Assembly (NCBI RefSeq): GCF_001307805.1
Contig: NZ_CP013862.1
Span: forward strand, 1,178,001 to 1,242,000
DNA: 64,000 bases
Direction: 5' to 3'
Source of the DNA: Lentibacillus amyloliquefaciens
Lineage (GTDB): Bacteria; Bacillota; Bacilli; Bacillales; Amphibacillaceae
The notes beneath the pieces were generated by a model. The model had not been told where the DNA came from. It made no database searches and saw only the letters and a program-made list of their open reading frames with translations. The position numbers and the translations under genes were made by a program. Every line of letters begins with the position of its first letter. The first letter of the stretch is position 1. This document shows, in pieces, positions 29,714 through 40,254 of the stretch.

Positions 29714-30253
29714 CTAAAATTGTCTGTTTCCTGATAGCTGCTCGTCTCTCATATTGACCAGCCTGTTTGCCGTAAATGGATACAAAACAAGAAGAAATAA
29801 AATATTAGCCAGCAACGTCGGGATCATTCTATTAATTAAATAATCCTCCCAACCCAATTCGGCTATACCGGTCATCGAATAAATCAAATAAATGAAAACT
29901 TCGGCTAATATAAGTCCTATGGCGCCCAGCAAGATTGTTACAAAGAAATTGGAATGAAGTAATTTTGTAAGTCCATGCACTATATAGACACTTAATGCAT
30001 AACTGAACATGTAGACACCTAAAATGCCCGTATAGGAAATGTCGATTAAAAGCCCTGCCAACAACGCATAAAACACTGAAAAATAAGTGTCTTCCCTATC
30101 AAAAAAAATAGCAAGAAAAGCGAGAAACACAAACACCCAATGCGAGACAATAATTAAATCTCCTGTTAAAAGTGAACCCGGCAACATGTCCAGGGCCACG
30201 CCTTCCAATACCAGCAGCAAAAATAGTATACCAAGTATCAGCAACCGCTTCAT
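29714..30253 (-). CDS. mreD: rod shape-determining protein MreD
   Basis: 179 aa integral membrane protein with five or six hydrophobic helices; a component of the elongasome with MreB and MreC. It starts at ATG 30253, overlapping the mreC stop as TAATG, with GAGGAGGCGG in front. Confidence 0.93.
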   Translation of the reverse strand: MKRLLILGILFLLLVLEGVALDMLPGSLLTGDLIIVSHWVFVFLAFLAIFFDREDTYFSVFYALLAGLLIDISYTGILGVYMFSYALSVYIVHGLTKLLHSNFFVTILLGAIGLILAEVFIYLIYSMTGIAELGWEDYLINRMIPTLLANILFLLVLYPFTANRLVNMRDEQLSGNRQF

Positions 30254-31134
30254 TACGATTCCGCCTCCTCAGATTCCCCAGAGGCATCATTATCCGGCCC
30301 TTGGCGCTCTACTACAATAACATTATTGATATCATACATATCAGCCACCGGTTCTACGAATGCAGTACGAGTCAGCCCGTACTCGTCCGGTTTAACCTCT
30401 TTCACTTCACCAATTGGCAAACCCGCCGGGAAAACGCCGCCCATTCCAGAGGATAAGACTAGTTCGCCCTCTTCCAGATCAAAATCAGATTCCTCGACAA
30501 CCCGGAACATCAGCTGATTTGTTTCCTGATCATAACCTTCGATCATCCCGATAACATCATCATCGCCCTCACGGGACACTTTTGCGGATATACGATTAAA
30601 TTGATCGAATCCGGTCAACAGTTTTACGGATGACGTGAATTTAGATTCAGACTCTACTTTTCCAATCATTCCATCTGCGGTAATGACAGCCATGTTTTCT
30701 TCGACGCCATCCTGCGACCCTTTATTTATTGTTACTTGTTCAATCCAGCGTTCAGGTGATCGGGATATGACAGTTGCCTGAACCGGATTATAGTCACGGA
30801 TTGATTCCGTTTTATCAATGGTATTCCGCAGCTCTTCATTTTCTTCTTTTAATTCCTGAACCTCATACTGAAGACTTTTATATTCAGCAATATTTTCGCG
30901 TAATATTTTATTTTCTTCATAAGTATTTTTGATATCATCAATGTTTTCAAATATACCTGTCACATAATCAACAGGTGTGTGTACCAGATTCTGTGCCCAT
31001 CCAACTGTATCTTTAACGAATTGCTCTACGATTGTTTCATTTTCTCTGTCCTGCAATGAATACCCGATAAGCCCCACAAGAATGATGATGCCTATCAGCA
31101 GGATGAATAGTCTTTTTCTCGGAAACACTCTCAT
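30253..31134 (-). CDS. mreC: rod shape-determining protein MreC
   Basis: 293 aa: short cytoplasmic N-terminus, one TM helix (residues about 8-26), a coiled coil (residues about 70-115), then the external beta-rich domain (AVITADGMIGKVES, LVLSSGMGGVFPAGLPIGEV). It links MreB filaments to wall synthesis. The C-terminus is acidic. Start ATG 31134 after AGGTGT, 12 bases after mreB. Confidence 0.95.
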   Translation of the reverse strand: MRVFPRKRLFILLIGIIILVGLIGYSLQDRENETIVEQFVKDTVGWAQNLVHTPVDYVTGIFENIDDIKNTYEENKILRENIAEYKSLQYEVQELKEENEELRNTIDKTESIRDYNPVQATVISRSPERWIEQVTINKGSQDGVEENMAVITADGMIGKVESESKFTSSVKLLTGFDQFNRISAKVSREGDDDVIGMIEGYDQETNQLMFRVVEESDFDLEEGELVLSSGMGGVFPAGLPIGEVKEVKPDEYGLTRTAFVEPVADMYDINNVIVVERQGPDNDASGESEEAES

Positions 31135-31146
31135 GTCAACACCTAC

Positions 31147-32187
31147 TTACTCAACTGTAGGACGAGAAGATACATTCGGATGGGAACGGAAGTGCTGAAT
31201 GTACTCCAAAGATTTGCCTGTTCCGATCGCTACACTTTCAAGCGGATCATCCGTTACAAAAACAGGCATTTTTGTCTCATCACTGATGATATTATCTATG
31301 TTTTTCAAAAGAGAGCCCCCGCCGGAGAGGACGATGCCGCGATCCATAATATCAGCGGCCAGTTCGGGCGGTGTTTTTTCAAGTGTATCCTTGACTGCTT
31401 CAACAATATCCTCCACTGTCTCTTTCAGCGATACAGCAATCTCTCTGGATGTAACAGTTATGGTTTTAGGCAGACCGCTCAGCATATCACGGCCCCGGAT
31501 ATCCATTTCAACATCATCTGTCACTTCTCCTGCGACGCCGATGTCCATCTTAATTGATTCAGCTGAACGTTCGCCAATCATAAGATTATAATGTTTACGA
31601 ATATAATTTGTAATGGCTTCATCCATATTATCGCCGGCAGTGCGAATCGAGCGGCTTGTCACAACACCGCCAAGGGAGATCACAGCAACTTCAGTTGTAC
31701 CGCCGCCGATATCCACAATCATACTGCCGGTAGGTTCCCATACAGGCAAACCGGCTCCGATGGCTGCTGAAAAAGGTTCTGCAATAGGAAAAGCGTCTTT
31801 TGCACCTGCCTGTTTGGTTGCGTCAAGCACAGCCCGCTCCTCTACCATTGTGATACCGGATGGCACACATATCATCACATTTGGCTTTTTAGCAAAAAGT
31901 GACCGTCTGCTCATAGCTTTTTTGATAAAATATTTCATCATGACTGCTGTTGTATCATAATCAGCAATGACACCGTCTTTCATCGGACGGACAACAGAAA
32001 TGTTGCCCGGAGTTCGTCCGATCATGTTCCTTGCTGATTGACCAACCGCTTCAATCCCACCAGTTTCAATATTTTTGGCAACGACTGTCGGTTCACGAAC
32101 TACAACACCTTTTCCCTTCACAAAAACAAGTGTGTTCGCCGTTCCCAAGTCCACCCCTAAATCCTGTGATAAACTGAATCTTCCCAA
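31147..32187 (-). CDS. mreB: rod shape-determining actin homologue MreB
   Basis: Bacterial actin that guides lateral wall synthesis. Nucleotide-binding motifs [25 protein letters not shown] and [12 protein letters not shown] place the start at the TTG of 32187 (346 aa): GGAAAGGAAG lies six bases upstream and the protein then starts [14 protein letters not shown] like other MreBs. The ATG at 32229 has no good ribosome site and adds a non-homologous 14 residues. Confidence 0.95.
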   Translation of the reverse strand: MGRFSLSQDLGVDLGTANTLVFVKGKGVVVREPTVVAKNIETGGIEAVGQSARNMIGRTPGNISVVRPMKDGVIADYDTTAVMMKYFIKKAMSRRSLFAKKPNVMICVPSGITMVEERAVLDATKQAGAKDAFPIAEPFSAAIGAGLPVWEPTGSMIVDIGGGTTEVAVISLGGVVTSRSIRTAGDNMDEAITNYIRKHYNLMIGERSAESIKMDIGVAGEVTDDVEMDIRGRDMLSGLPKTITVTSREIAVSLKETVEDIVEAVKDTLEKTPPELAADIMDRGIVLSGGGSLLKNIDNIISDETKMPVFVTDDPLESVAIGTGKSLEYIQHFRSHPNVSSRPTVE

Positions 32188-32331
32188 AAAAATCTTCCTT
32201 TCCCAAATGACAAACTCTTTATAGTTCATAAACGCTCATGTATAAACTTCACAATCATTTCAACTTCAATGCCCAATTTTAAACATCTTTAATTACAAAG
32301 TAAATATACTTATGTTCAGTTAAGCACGATA

Positions 32332-32368
32332 AGCGCCAATCTCAATCAAAATTCAGAAACTGGCGCTG
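32332..32368. terminator. hairpin downstream of radC
   Basis: AGCGCCA (32332-32338) pairs with TGGCGCT (32361-32367). No clear T run on the minus strand, so termination is uncertain. Confidence 0.4.
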
Positions 32369-32418
32369 TAATTATGTCTATTCAATTATACGAAAAAATT
32401 AAAGAAATAGATAGTGTT

Positions 32419-33108
32419 TTATAAGTATCCTTTTTCTTTTAATGAGATAAATTTCCGGTCTCCTATCACCAAATGGTCCAAAAGTTCAATGCCGATCATT
32501 TTGCCTGATTCAACCAGGCGTTTTGTCACATGAATATCTTCCTGTGAAGGCGAGGGGTCACCGGAAGGGTGGTTGTGGGCACAGATGATAGAGGCTGCTG
32601 AACGTTTAACAGCTTCTCGGTATACTTCACGCGGGTGAACAATCGATGCATTTAAACTGCCGATAAAAATCGTTTGCCGATGAATGATTTGATTTTTCGT
32701 ATTTAAAAACAAAACCACAAAATGTTCCTGATTTAAATTTCTCATTTCTTCCATAACATAATCTGCGCCGTCTTCCGGTGAGCGGACGATATAACGGTCA
32801 TCCGGCTTATATTGACTCATCCGTTTCCCCAGCTCCAACGCTGATAGCAACAATACACCTTTAGCCGTGCCGATGCCTTTAATTGCTGTTAACTCTTCAA
32901 TCGTCGCATCCTTTAATAAATTGAGCCCTTCAAAATGCATAAGAACCCTATTTGACAAAGCCATAACTGATTCATTTTTGGTGCCGCTGCCAATTAAAAT
33001 CGCAAGCAGCTCCTGATTGGATAAATGGCTTGCTCCAAGCTTCAGCACCCTTTCCCTTGGACGATCTTCTTTAGGAACATCTTTTATCAAAATGGTCGGT
33101 GAAGTCAT
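32419..33108 (-). CDS. radC: RadC-family JAB-domain protein
   Basis: 229 aa: N-terminal helix-hairpin-helix (IKGIGTAKGVLLLSALELG) and C-terminal JAB/MPN metal-binding domain with HNHPSGDPSPSQEDI. Once thought a repair protein; actual role unclear. ATG 33108 after GAGGAGG. In B. subtilis it lies between maf and mreB; maf is missing here. Confidence 0.93.
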   Translation of the reverse strand: MTSPTILIKDVPKEDRPRERVLKLGASHLSNQELLAILIGSGTKNESVMALSNRVLMHFEGLNLLKDATIEELTAIKGIGTAKGVLLLSALELGKRMSQYKPDDRYIVRSPEDGADYVMEEMRNLNQEHFVVLFLNTKNQIIHRQTIFIGSLNASIVHPREVYREAVKRSAASIICAHNHPSGDPSPSQEDIHVTKRLVESGKMIGIELLDHLVIGDRKFISLKEKGYL

Positions 33109-33224
33109 TTTCTGTCCTCCTCAGCTAAGATACGTTTATCGTAACGATTTGCCGCTGAGTGGACAAATGAACGAAAAGGACTTTCCTCCGGCCGGTGTGT
33201 TTATATTATTTAAAATCCCCCTGT

Positions 33225-33272
33225 CAAAAAAGCATGTTTTTGATCATCGTGTCAGCATAAAAATCAAAAACA
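33225..33272 (-). terminator. terminator of spoIIB
   Basis: TGTTTTTGAT (33235-33244) pairs with ATCAAAAACA (33263-33272). On the minus strand it is followed by TGCTTTTTTG. Confidence 0.7.
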
Positions 33273-33305
33273 CTTATTTTTCTTTTTAACCGGATCAATG
33301 TATAG

Positions 33306-34232
33306 TTACTGTACGGTCAATTTGTGGGCGCGCTCCCAAAGCTGCAATAAGATCACATGACTTTGCCATTTATCCGCTTTGGCCATTTGATTATGCTGTT
33401 CTGATAAAAAGTGAGTAAATTCGGCTAAACGTTCACTATTTTCAGGCATGCTGTCAATTACATTTGCCCATTGTTCCTGTGAAATCTTTTCGTCATTACT
33501 TATGGAAGCCAGGGAATCATTCCATTGCTGATCATAGGTTTGAAGCCATTCTTTTTCTTTATCTGTCAGCTCTATTTCTGCTGAAGCTGTCGTCCATTCC
33601 TTCACATAAACTTCCAGATTCTTCTCGGCATATGCACCGGACAATTGTGTCCCGCGACCTTCCGAGTCGGCAATTCCGGTCAGGACAAAGAAATACTCAC
33701 CTTTCTCCCAAATCATCGAAGGAAAGCCCTGCTCTTCGAACGCAGCCTGCATTTGCTCTGCATTTTCTTTTTCGCTGAATTTGCCTGCCTGCAATACGAA
33801 TGCATTGCCGCTGTCAATTGTGACTAAACTCTTGTCATTACTTTCCCCGGAAGCAGCTTGATCATCCTCGTCCCCCGCAGCAGCAAGTGAAGAGGAATTT
33901 CCCTGCAGACTTATATTATCATTAATATCACCAAACATATTCAACATGAAGAACCCTAACACAGAACCGATCACAATTGCTGACAATGCAGCAATTATAA
34001 ATGGCTTGAACGCTTTCAACCTTGATTTTCGCGTAAAGTGAATCTTGTTCTCACTGTCAGAATCATCATTATGCTCTCTGATGAGCTCGGGAATGTCGGA
34101 ATCTTCTATTGTGCCGGCTTGTTCATCGCTGTAATTTTTAATAGAATCCTTTTCTTTGGCTTCAGTATCATCCTGTGTTATTGTTTTTTTCTTGCCGTTC
34201 TTCCATACTTCAATTTTTTCGTCATTACTCAA
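33306..34232 (-). CDS. spoIIB: SpoIIB-like SPOR-domain sporulation protein
   Basis: 308 aa: charged cytoplasmic N-terminus, a single TM helix (residues about 77-98), linker, then a SPOR domain (FVLQAGKFSEKENAEQMQAAF) that binds denuded septal peptidoglycan. A helical C-terminus follows. SpoIIB acts in septal thinning and engulfment; it lies between folC and radC as in B. subtilis, though comC and maf are missing. The start is a TTG at 34232 with GGGAGGGG upstream. Confidence 0.85.
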   Translation of the reverse strand: MSNDEKIEVWKNGKKKTITQDDTEAKEKDSIKNYSDEQAGTIEDSDIPELIREHNDDSDSENKIHFTRKSRLKAFKPFIIAALSAIVIGSVLGFFMLNMFGDINDNISLQGNSSSLAAAGDEDDQAASGESNDKSLVTIDSGNAFVLQAGKFSEKENAEQMQAAFEEQGFPSMIWEKGEYFFVLTGIADSEGRGTQLSGAYAEKNLEVYVKEWTTASAEIELTDKEKEWLQTYDQQWNDSLASISNDEKISQEQWANVIDSMPENSERLAEFTHFLSEQHNQMAKADKWQSHVILLQLWERAHKLTVQ

Positions 34233-34414
34233 ACTTTTCCCCTCCCTATGCCAGTTTGTTCAACCCTAGCATAGGGATAGTAAAAAGTAAGGCGATTATT
34301 GTCTATCTTCCAAAAAAACTTTCAACATAATACAACAAATGGAAAGCACATGATTTAAAAAGGCTAGATGAGGTAATACACGGACCCCTGTGCGAACAAA
34401 GGCATAGGATTATT

Positions 34415-35718
34415 TCACTGCAACTCTATTGCTTCCTCAAAATACTTCCGCATTATGGCAATAAAATGTAATGACCCTGTTACGCAATAGCATTTATTTT
34501 TTTGTTTGAGATTGATTTGTTCAGCAGCTTGCTGCCAATTACTGAAAACTTGCGTGTCCGGATGATCGCAATATTTTTGAAGCTGTTCAGGATCAGCAGC
34601 CCTTGGGTGATCGAATGTTGTCAATATAATCGACGTGAAATGAGGTCCTAAATCTTCAAGCATCCGTTTAAAATCCTTATCCTTAAAAACTGCAAAAATC
34701 AGGTGCTTTTCCATGTCATAAAAATCATCTGTCAGCGTTTCTGTAAAAGCATGCACACCTGATACGTTATGGGCCGCGTCCAATATAATCGGGGGATTTG
34801 AATGAACTTGTTCAAACCGGCCCGGTATTTTGACATCAGCCACCCCCGCCGCACATAAATCCCAATCTAAATCAAACCCTTCATCCTGAAGAATTGTAAG
34901 CGTCATGACAGCCAGCGAGGCATTTTTAATTTGATGGGAGCCTGCTGTCTTTAACTTCACGTCCATGCGCATACCCGATGAAGACAGCCATTCAAAGGTT
35001 TGGTGCTGCGTGGTTTTATTGACCATTTTGCACCAAAAATGCTCGCCTGATTGATAAAGAGGAGCATTTTTATCAAAAGCTTCTCCGGTTATAATACGCA
35101 TTGCCTCTTCAGACATTTCACCGGCGACAACCGGTCTGTTTTCTTTTATGATTCCCGCTTTATGAGAAGCAATGGATTTTACTGTTTTCCCTAGAAAATC
35201 TGTATGATCCCATTCAACATTTGTTATAATCGACAAAATGGGGGTGAAACAGTTGGTCGTATCCTCCCTGCCCCCATTCCCGCTTCAATTAATGTAAAAT
35301 CAGCATTATCTGCAAAATATAAAAAAGAAATCGCCGTCATCATTTCAAATTCTGTCGGATGATTCGACTCTCTATCAAGTCTCTTGATAAAAGGAAAGAC
35401 AACATTTACATAGTGTATGAGTTCTTTTTCTGATATTTTTATCTCGTTAAGCAAAATATGGCCCGTCAACCCTTCAAGACTCGGGGAAATAAACACACCG
35501 ACTCCATAACCGTTTCGCATCAATGCATTCTTTAAATAATTTATGGTGGAACCTTTACCGTTGGTGCCTGCCACATGGATAGCATCCACTTTTTCTTGTG
35601 GATTACCAAGCAGCTCCAATAACTTCTGGATACGGTCAAGACCCGGTTTCACACCATATTGTTTTCTTTTCTGGAAGAATGCTTCAACTTGGCTGAAATC
35701 TTCGAACATTATGTACAC
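34415..35718 (-). pseudogene. folC: folylpolyglutamate synthase FolC, frameshifted
   Basis: Adds gamma-linked glutamates to folates (and makes dihydrofolate in bifunctional forms). The N-terminal frame (35718 to 35224) has the P-loop HVAGTNGKGST and reads to LIEAGMG. It then shifts in a run of five C at 35271-35275. One extra base restores GGREDTTNCFTPILSIITN, continuing into the C-terminal frame (DAAHNVSG, FAVFKDKDF) to 34415. Restored length is about 434 aa, normal for FolC. The gene is generally essential, so a sequencing error is the likelier cause. The start may be GTG 35718 or ATG 35709. Confidence 0.88.
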
Positions 35719-35739
35719 CGCTTTTCGTTTCGTTCATTT

Positions 35740-35768
35740 TTGTTGTATCCTAAACAGCATCATTATAG
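35740..35768 (+). promoter_or_regulatory. possible promoter of the ATP-grasp pair
   Basis: TTGTTG (35740-35745), a 17-base spacer, then TTATAG (35763-35768), 42 bases before the TTG start. Weak match; the only candidate seen in the 92-base gap shared with divergent folC. Confidence 0.35.
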
Positions 35769-35810
35769 CAGTATTTAATGATATTTTGAACAAAGAAAGG
35801 ATGACGTTAC

Positions 35811-36704
35811 TTGAATTTATATGGCTGGATTATTTATAACGGCTACTTGCAGGGGGATAAATTTCGTGATTTTGCCGAATGGATAAAGTATGATGCAGCG
35901 AAACAGAAAATTGAAACAACCATTTATAAAAATAGCGAGTTGCTGAGTCTTCTGTCATCTGACGTGTTGACATTGCTATCTGCTAAAAAAATAATATGGC
36001 CTGATTTTGTCATTTTTGCCGATAAAGATATATACCTCGCCAAACAACTCGAATTGCTGGGCGTTCGCGTATTTAACAGTGCAGAAGCCATTGCTGCAAG
36101 TGATGATAAAATCGTTTCCTATCAGCTGCTGGCAGCCAATAAGTTACCGGTACCAAAAACCGTTGTCGCACCGAAAGCATTTCACCGGCTGAAATATAAT
36201 CCGATTGATGATTATTCTGAAGCTATTAAAATGTTAGGATTTCCCATGATTGTAAAAGAAGCATTCGGGTCGTTTGGTGAACAAGTGCACCTCGTTCATT
36301 CAAAGGACGAATTAGCTGAGATAATCTATCAGCTCCAGGGACACCCATTTATGCTTCAGGAATTTATTGCAGAAAGCTCAGGAAAAGATGTGCGGCTGCA
36401 AGTAGTTGGTGATGAAGTTGTTGCAGCCATGGCCCGGTCCTCAGAGTCCGACTTCCGGGCAAATGTAACGGCAGGTGGAAAGATGCATGTCTACCACCCG
36501 ACTACAGCTGAAAAGCAAATTGCCGTTGCAGCGTCAAAAACACTTGGTACGGACTTCACCGGCATTGACTTATTACATGACGGTCATGAAAAACCGATTA
36601 TCTGTGAAATAAACTCGAATGCCCACATCCGTAACATGTTTGACTGCACCGGGGTTGATGTTGGCGATTTTATCATCGATTATATCCGTAAAACGCTGAA
36701 ATGA
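35811..36704 (+). CDS. RimK-like ATP-grasp ligase 1
   Basis: 297 aa, ATP-grasp superfamily, nearest in layout to RimK/MptN-type amino-acid ligases, which join a carboxylate to an amine via an acyl phosphate. Pre-grasp domain 1-100 (LYGWIIYNGYLQGDKF). The ATP lysine is in FPMIVKEAFGSFG (K149). QEFIAESSGKDVRLQVVG is at 183-200 and SDFRAN at 213-218. The metal-binding CEINSN (E266, N268) completes the site. The start is a TTG at 35811 behind AAAGGATG. It is divergent from folC and followed 10 bases later by a paralogue. Substrate unknown. Confidence 0.82.
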   Translation: MNLYGWIIYNGYLQGDKFRDFAEWIKYDAAKQKIETTIYKNSELLSLLSSDVLTLLSAKKIIWPDFVIFADKDIYLAKQLELLGVRVFNSAEAIAASDDKIVSYQLLAANKLPVPKTVVAPKAFHRLKYNPIDDYSEAIKMLGFPMIVKEAFGSFGEQVHLVHSKDELAEIIYQLQGHPFMLQEFIAESSGKDVRLQVVGDEVVAAMARSSESDFRANVTAGGKMHVYHPTTAEKQIAVAASKTLGTDFTGIDLLHDGHEKPIICEINSNAHIRNMFDCTGVDVGDFIIDYIRKTLK

Positions 36705-36714
36705 GGGAAGCGCT

Positions 36715-37575
36715 ATGAAAGGCTGGCTGATCTATAACAAGACAGATGCAGAGCAAAATGAACTTTATATTGATTGGTTCATAAAAGAAGCCCGCGAACA
36801 AAATATGTCATTACAACTGATTCTGCGTGAAGACTTAACAGCAGGTGTTATGCGTCATGAGAATACAGTCATGCTTCATGGCAAGCCGGTAGATTTGCCC
36901 AATTTTGCTGTGGTACGCACAATAGAACCACTGTTGAATCTGCAATTGGAATCGTTCGGTATAGACGTTTATAACCCTTCAAAAACGGCTTTTATTTGCA
37001 ATGATAAAGCACGAACACATTTTCACCTCACCAATTCAGGCATCCCGATGGCAGATACAATAGTCGTGTCGTCACGAACAAAACTGCCTGAAAGTGCGCC
37101 TTTTAATTTTCCGTTTGTCATCAAAACCACAAGCGGACGCGGTGGAAAACAGGTGAAGCTCATTACAAACACCCAAACATGGCAAGAGCTAAAACGGCAG
37201 CAATTAAGTGATAATATAATAATCCAATCCGCAGCACATATCCAGCCCGGAAAAGATGTACGAGTTTTCGTTATCGGCAATGATATTATCGGTGCTGTTA
37301 TGCGCAACAACGAACATGATTTTCGGGCCAATTACAAATTGGGCGGGACAGCTTCCTGGTATGAACTTGATGCTTATGAAACAGCGCTGGTCAGACGAAT
37401 CATTGATCAATTCGAAATCGGAATGGCCGGCATTGATTTCCTGATTGATAAAGACGGTCAACTTGTTTTTAATGAAATTGAAGATGTTGTCGGTTCCCGC
37501 ACACTGAGTGCTGTCAGTGATATTAATATTCTGCAAAAATATGTGGCACACATTAAAAACGGAAGTTCACTATGA
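36715..37575 (+). CDS. RimK-like ATP-grasp ligase 2
   Basis: 286 aa paralogue of the preceding gene: MKGWLIYNKT start, ATP lysine and glycine-rich loop FVIKTTSGRGGKQVKLI (K137), PGKDVRVFVIGNDIIGAVMR at 178-197 and HDFRAN at 201-206. The metal site reads FNEIEDVVGSRTL: E254 is kept, but the following N of gene 1 is E256, as in some other ATP-grasp families. GAGGGAAG precedes the ATG, 10 bases after gene 1, so the two form an operon ended by a strong terminator. Substrates unknown. Confidence 0.82.
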   Translation: MKGWLIYNKTDAEQNELYIDWFIKEAREQNMSLQLILREDLTAGVMRHENTVMLHGKPVDLPNFAVVRTIEPLLNLQLESFGIDVYNPSKTAFICNDKARTHFHLTNSGIPMADTIVVSSRTKLPESAPFNFPFVIKTTSGRGGKQVKLITNTQTWQELKRQQLSDNIIIQSAAHIQPGKDVRVFVIGNDIIGAVMRNNEHDFRANYKLGGTASWYELDAYETALVRRIIDQFEIGMAGIDFLIDKDGQLVFNEIEDVVGSRTLSAVSDINILQKYVAHIKNGSSL

Positions 37576-37586
37576 ACTTCCGTTTT
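37556..37586. terminator. bidirectional terminator ATP-grasp pair / valS
   Basis: AAAACGGAAGTTC ACTAT GAACTTCCGTTTT, a perfect 13-bp stem overlapping the stop codon and lying six bases from the convergent valS stop. Confidence 0.92.
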
Positions 37587-37592
37587 CATTCC

Positions 37593-40238
37593 CTATGACT
37601 TTAATTCTTCAAGCCGCGCTTTCACTTTTGTCTGTTTTTCAAGATAATCTTTTTCCTTCTGTTTCTCTTCCTCAACCACTTTTTCAGGTGCCTTATTGAC
37701 AAATCCTTCATTTGCCAGCTTTTTCTGGACCCGATCCACTTCTTTTGTCCATTTATCCAGCTCTTTTTCAAGCCGTTCGATTTCTTTATCAAAATCAATC
37801 AGCCCTTCAAGCGGCAGGAATAATTCCGCACCGGTGACTACAGCTGACATGGCTTTTTCCGGTGCCGTGACATCTGTTGCAATGATTAATTCACTTGGAT
37901 TACAGAAACGTTCCAGGTAATCGCGGTTATTTTCCAGTTCGGCAGTAATATCATCGTTTTCGGTCTTAATATATAATTTTATTTGCTTGGACATCGGCGT
38001 ATCCACTTCGGAGCGGATATTGCGAACCGACTTAATAATCGAAACAAGCCGCTTCATTTCATCTGAAGCCTTTTCGTCATGAAATTCAGCAATTGCTTCA
38101 GGCCACTTGGCAACCGTAATTGATTCGCCTTTAGTTGGAAGCTGCTGCCATATTTCCTCTGTGATAAAAGGCATATACGGATGAAGCATCCGCATTGTCT
38201 GATCCAGCACATAGGCAAGAACTGAACGTGTTGTCTTCTTTTGTTCCTCGTCATCACCATAAAGAGGCAATTTGGCCATTTCAATATACCAGTCACATAA
38301 TTCATCCCAGATAAAATTATATAAGTGGCGGCCGGCTTCACCAAATTCATACTTGTTCGTGTTCATTGTGACGTGATCGATTGTTTCATTCAAGCGCGTT
38401 AAAATCCATTTATCAGCTAACGACTTTTCCCGGTTTAAATCGATGTCTTCGTACGTAAAGTTCTCCATATTCATTAATGAAAAACGGGACGCATTCCAAA
38501 CTTTATTGGCAAAATTCCACGTCGATTCAACCTTTTCCCAATGGAAGCGCAAATCCTGCCCGGGCGTTGATCCCGTCAGAAGGAAGTAACGCAATGAATC
38601 GGCACCATACTTATCAATGACATCCATCGGGTCAACACCATTGCCAAGCGATTTGCTCATTTTCCGGCCTTCTGCATCACGTATCAGGCCATGAATCAAT
38701 ACATCTTTAAATGGCCGCTTGCCGGTGAATTGTTTTGATTGGAAAATCATCCGGGCTACCCAGAAGAAAATAATATCATAGCCGGTGACGAGCACATCTG
38801 TCGGGAAATAGCGTTTAAAGTCTTCTGAGTCTGTATCAGGCCAGCCCATGGTAGAAAATGGCCATAGAGCGGATGAAAACCATGTGTCAAGCACATCTTC
38901 ATCCTGCACCCAGTTTTCGCTGTCGGCAGGTGCTTCTTTACCGACATACAATTCCCCTGTTTCTTTATGATACCAAGCCGGTATACGATGCCCCCACCAG
39001 AGCTGACGGGAAATGCACCAATCGCGGATATTTTCCATCCAGTGCAGATACGTCCGTTCAAATCTGTCCGGTACAAAATGAACTTTTCCGTCACCATCCT
39101 GAAGTTCAATCGCATCATCAGCGAGCGGCTGCATGTTAACAAACCATTGCGTTGACAAATACGGTTCAACAACAGCCCCGCTTCGTTCTGAGTGGCCTAC
39201 CTGATGGGTGTGATCTTCAATTTCAAAAAGTACACCCTGTTCCTGCAGATCTTTAACGATTTGTTTGCGGCATTCAAATCGGTCCATTTCCTCGTAATGA
39301 CCTGCATTTTCATTCATTGAACCATCTTCGTTCATAACGAGTATACGTTCAAGATTGTGGCGGTTCCCAATTTCAAAGTCATTTGGATCATGAGCAGGTG
39401 TTATCTTCACTGCGCCTGATCCCATTTCCATATCAACATAGGAATCAGCGACAATTTCAAGTTCCCGGCCGACAATTGGCAGGATTACTGTTTTGCCAAT
39501 CAGATGCTTGTAACGTTCATCTTCCGGATGGACAGCAACTGCTGTATCACCAAGCATTGTCTCAGGCCGGGTAGTTGCAATTTCAATTGTTTCATCGCTG
39601 TCTTTAATCGGATAGCGCATATGGTAAAATTTCCCTTGGACTTCATCATAGACAACCTCGATATCAGACAAAGCTGTTTGTGTAGCCGGATCCCAGTTAA
39701 TGATATATTGACCACGGTAGATCAACCCTTTTTCATACAAACTGACAAACACTTCACGGACAGCATTTGACAATCCGGTGTCAAGCGTGAAACGTTCCCG
39801 GGAGTAATCGAGTCCGAGGCCTAACTTTTCCCACTGAGACCTTATGAAATCAGCATATTCTTCTTTCCAGTCCCATGATACGTCCAAAAACTTTTCCCTG
39901 CCCAGCTCATGCCGGCTCCGTTCTTGTTCCTTTAATTTAGCCTCTACTTTTGCTTGTGTGGCAATCCCTGCATGATCCATGCCCGGAAGCCATAACACAT
40001 CATATCCCTGCATTCGTTTCATACGGGAGATCGTATCCTGCATTGTCGTATCCCACGCATGCCCCAAATGCAGTCTTCCTGTTACGTTTGGCGGCGGGAT
40101 TACAATGGTAAATGGTTCTTTTTCCTTATCATCTGTTGCTTCAAAAAATTTGCCATCCACCCAAAATCTGTACCTGTCTTTCTCGATTTCGTTCGGGTTG
40201 TACTTTGGTGCCATAGCTGATTTGTTTTCTTCATCCAT
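37593..40238 (-). CDS. valS: valyl-tRNA synthetase
   Basis: Class I synthetase charging tRNA-Val, with an editing domain against Thr-tRNA-Val. 881 aa from ATG 40238 (GGAGGAAG upstream). HIGH-type [25 protein letters not shown] and a C-terminal coiled coil ([21 protein letters not shown]). The longer open frame reads back through the T-box and is rejected. Regulated by the T-box leader immediately upstream. Confidence 0.97.
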   Translation of the reverse strand: MDEENKSAMAPKYNPNEIEKDRYRFWVDGKFFEATDDKEKEPFTIVIPPPNVTGRLHLGHAWDTTMQDTISRMKRMQGYDVLWLPGMDHAGIATQAKVEAKLKEQERSRHELGREKFLDVSWDWKEEYADFIRSQWEKLGLGLDYSRERFTLDTGLSNAVREVFVSLYEKGLIYRGQYIINWDPATQTALSDIEVVYDEVQGKFYHMRYPIKDSDETIEIATTRPETMLGDTAVAVHPEDERYKHLIGKTVILPIVGRELEIVADSYVDMEMGSGAVKITPAHDPNDFEIGNRHNLERILVMNEDGSMNENAGHYEEMDRFECRKQIVKDLQEQGVLFEIEDHTHQVGHSERSGAVVEPYLSTQWFVNMQPLADDAIELQDGDGKVHFVPDRFERTYLHWMENIRDWCISRQLWWGHRIPAWYHKETGELYVGKEAPADSENWVQDEDVLDTWFSSALWPFSTMGWPDTDSEDFKRYFPTDVLVTGYDIIFFWVARMIFQSKQFTGKRPFKDVLIHGLIRDAEGRKMSKSLGNGVDPMDVIDKYGADSLRYFLLTGSTPGQDLRFHWEKVESTWNFANKVWNASRFSLMNMENFTYEDIDLNREKSLADKWILTRLNETIDHVTMNTNKYEFGEAGRHLYNFIWDELCDWYIEMAKLPLYGDDEEQKKTTRSVLAYVLDQTMRMLHPYMPFITEEIWQQLPTKGESITVAKWPEAIAEFHDEKASDEMKRLVSIIKSVRNIRSEVDTPMSKQIKLYIKTENDDITAELENNRDYLERFCNPSELIIATDVTAPEKAMSAVVTGAELFLPLEGLIDFDKEIERLEKELDKWTKEVDRVQKKLANEGFVNKAPEKVVEEEKQKEKDYLEKQTKVKARLEELKS

Positions 40239-40254
40239 GAGGACTTCCTCCTTA

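Noticed and set aside
35811..37575. ATP-grasp pair as a graspetide (microviridin-type) cluster
   Set aside because: No core peptide with the repeated Thr/Ser and Asp/Glu motifs, no transporter and no protease lie beside it.
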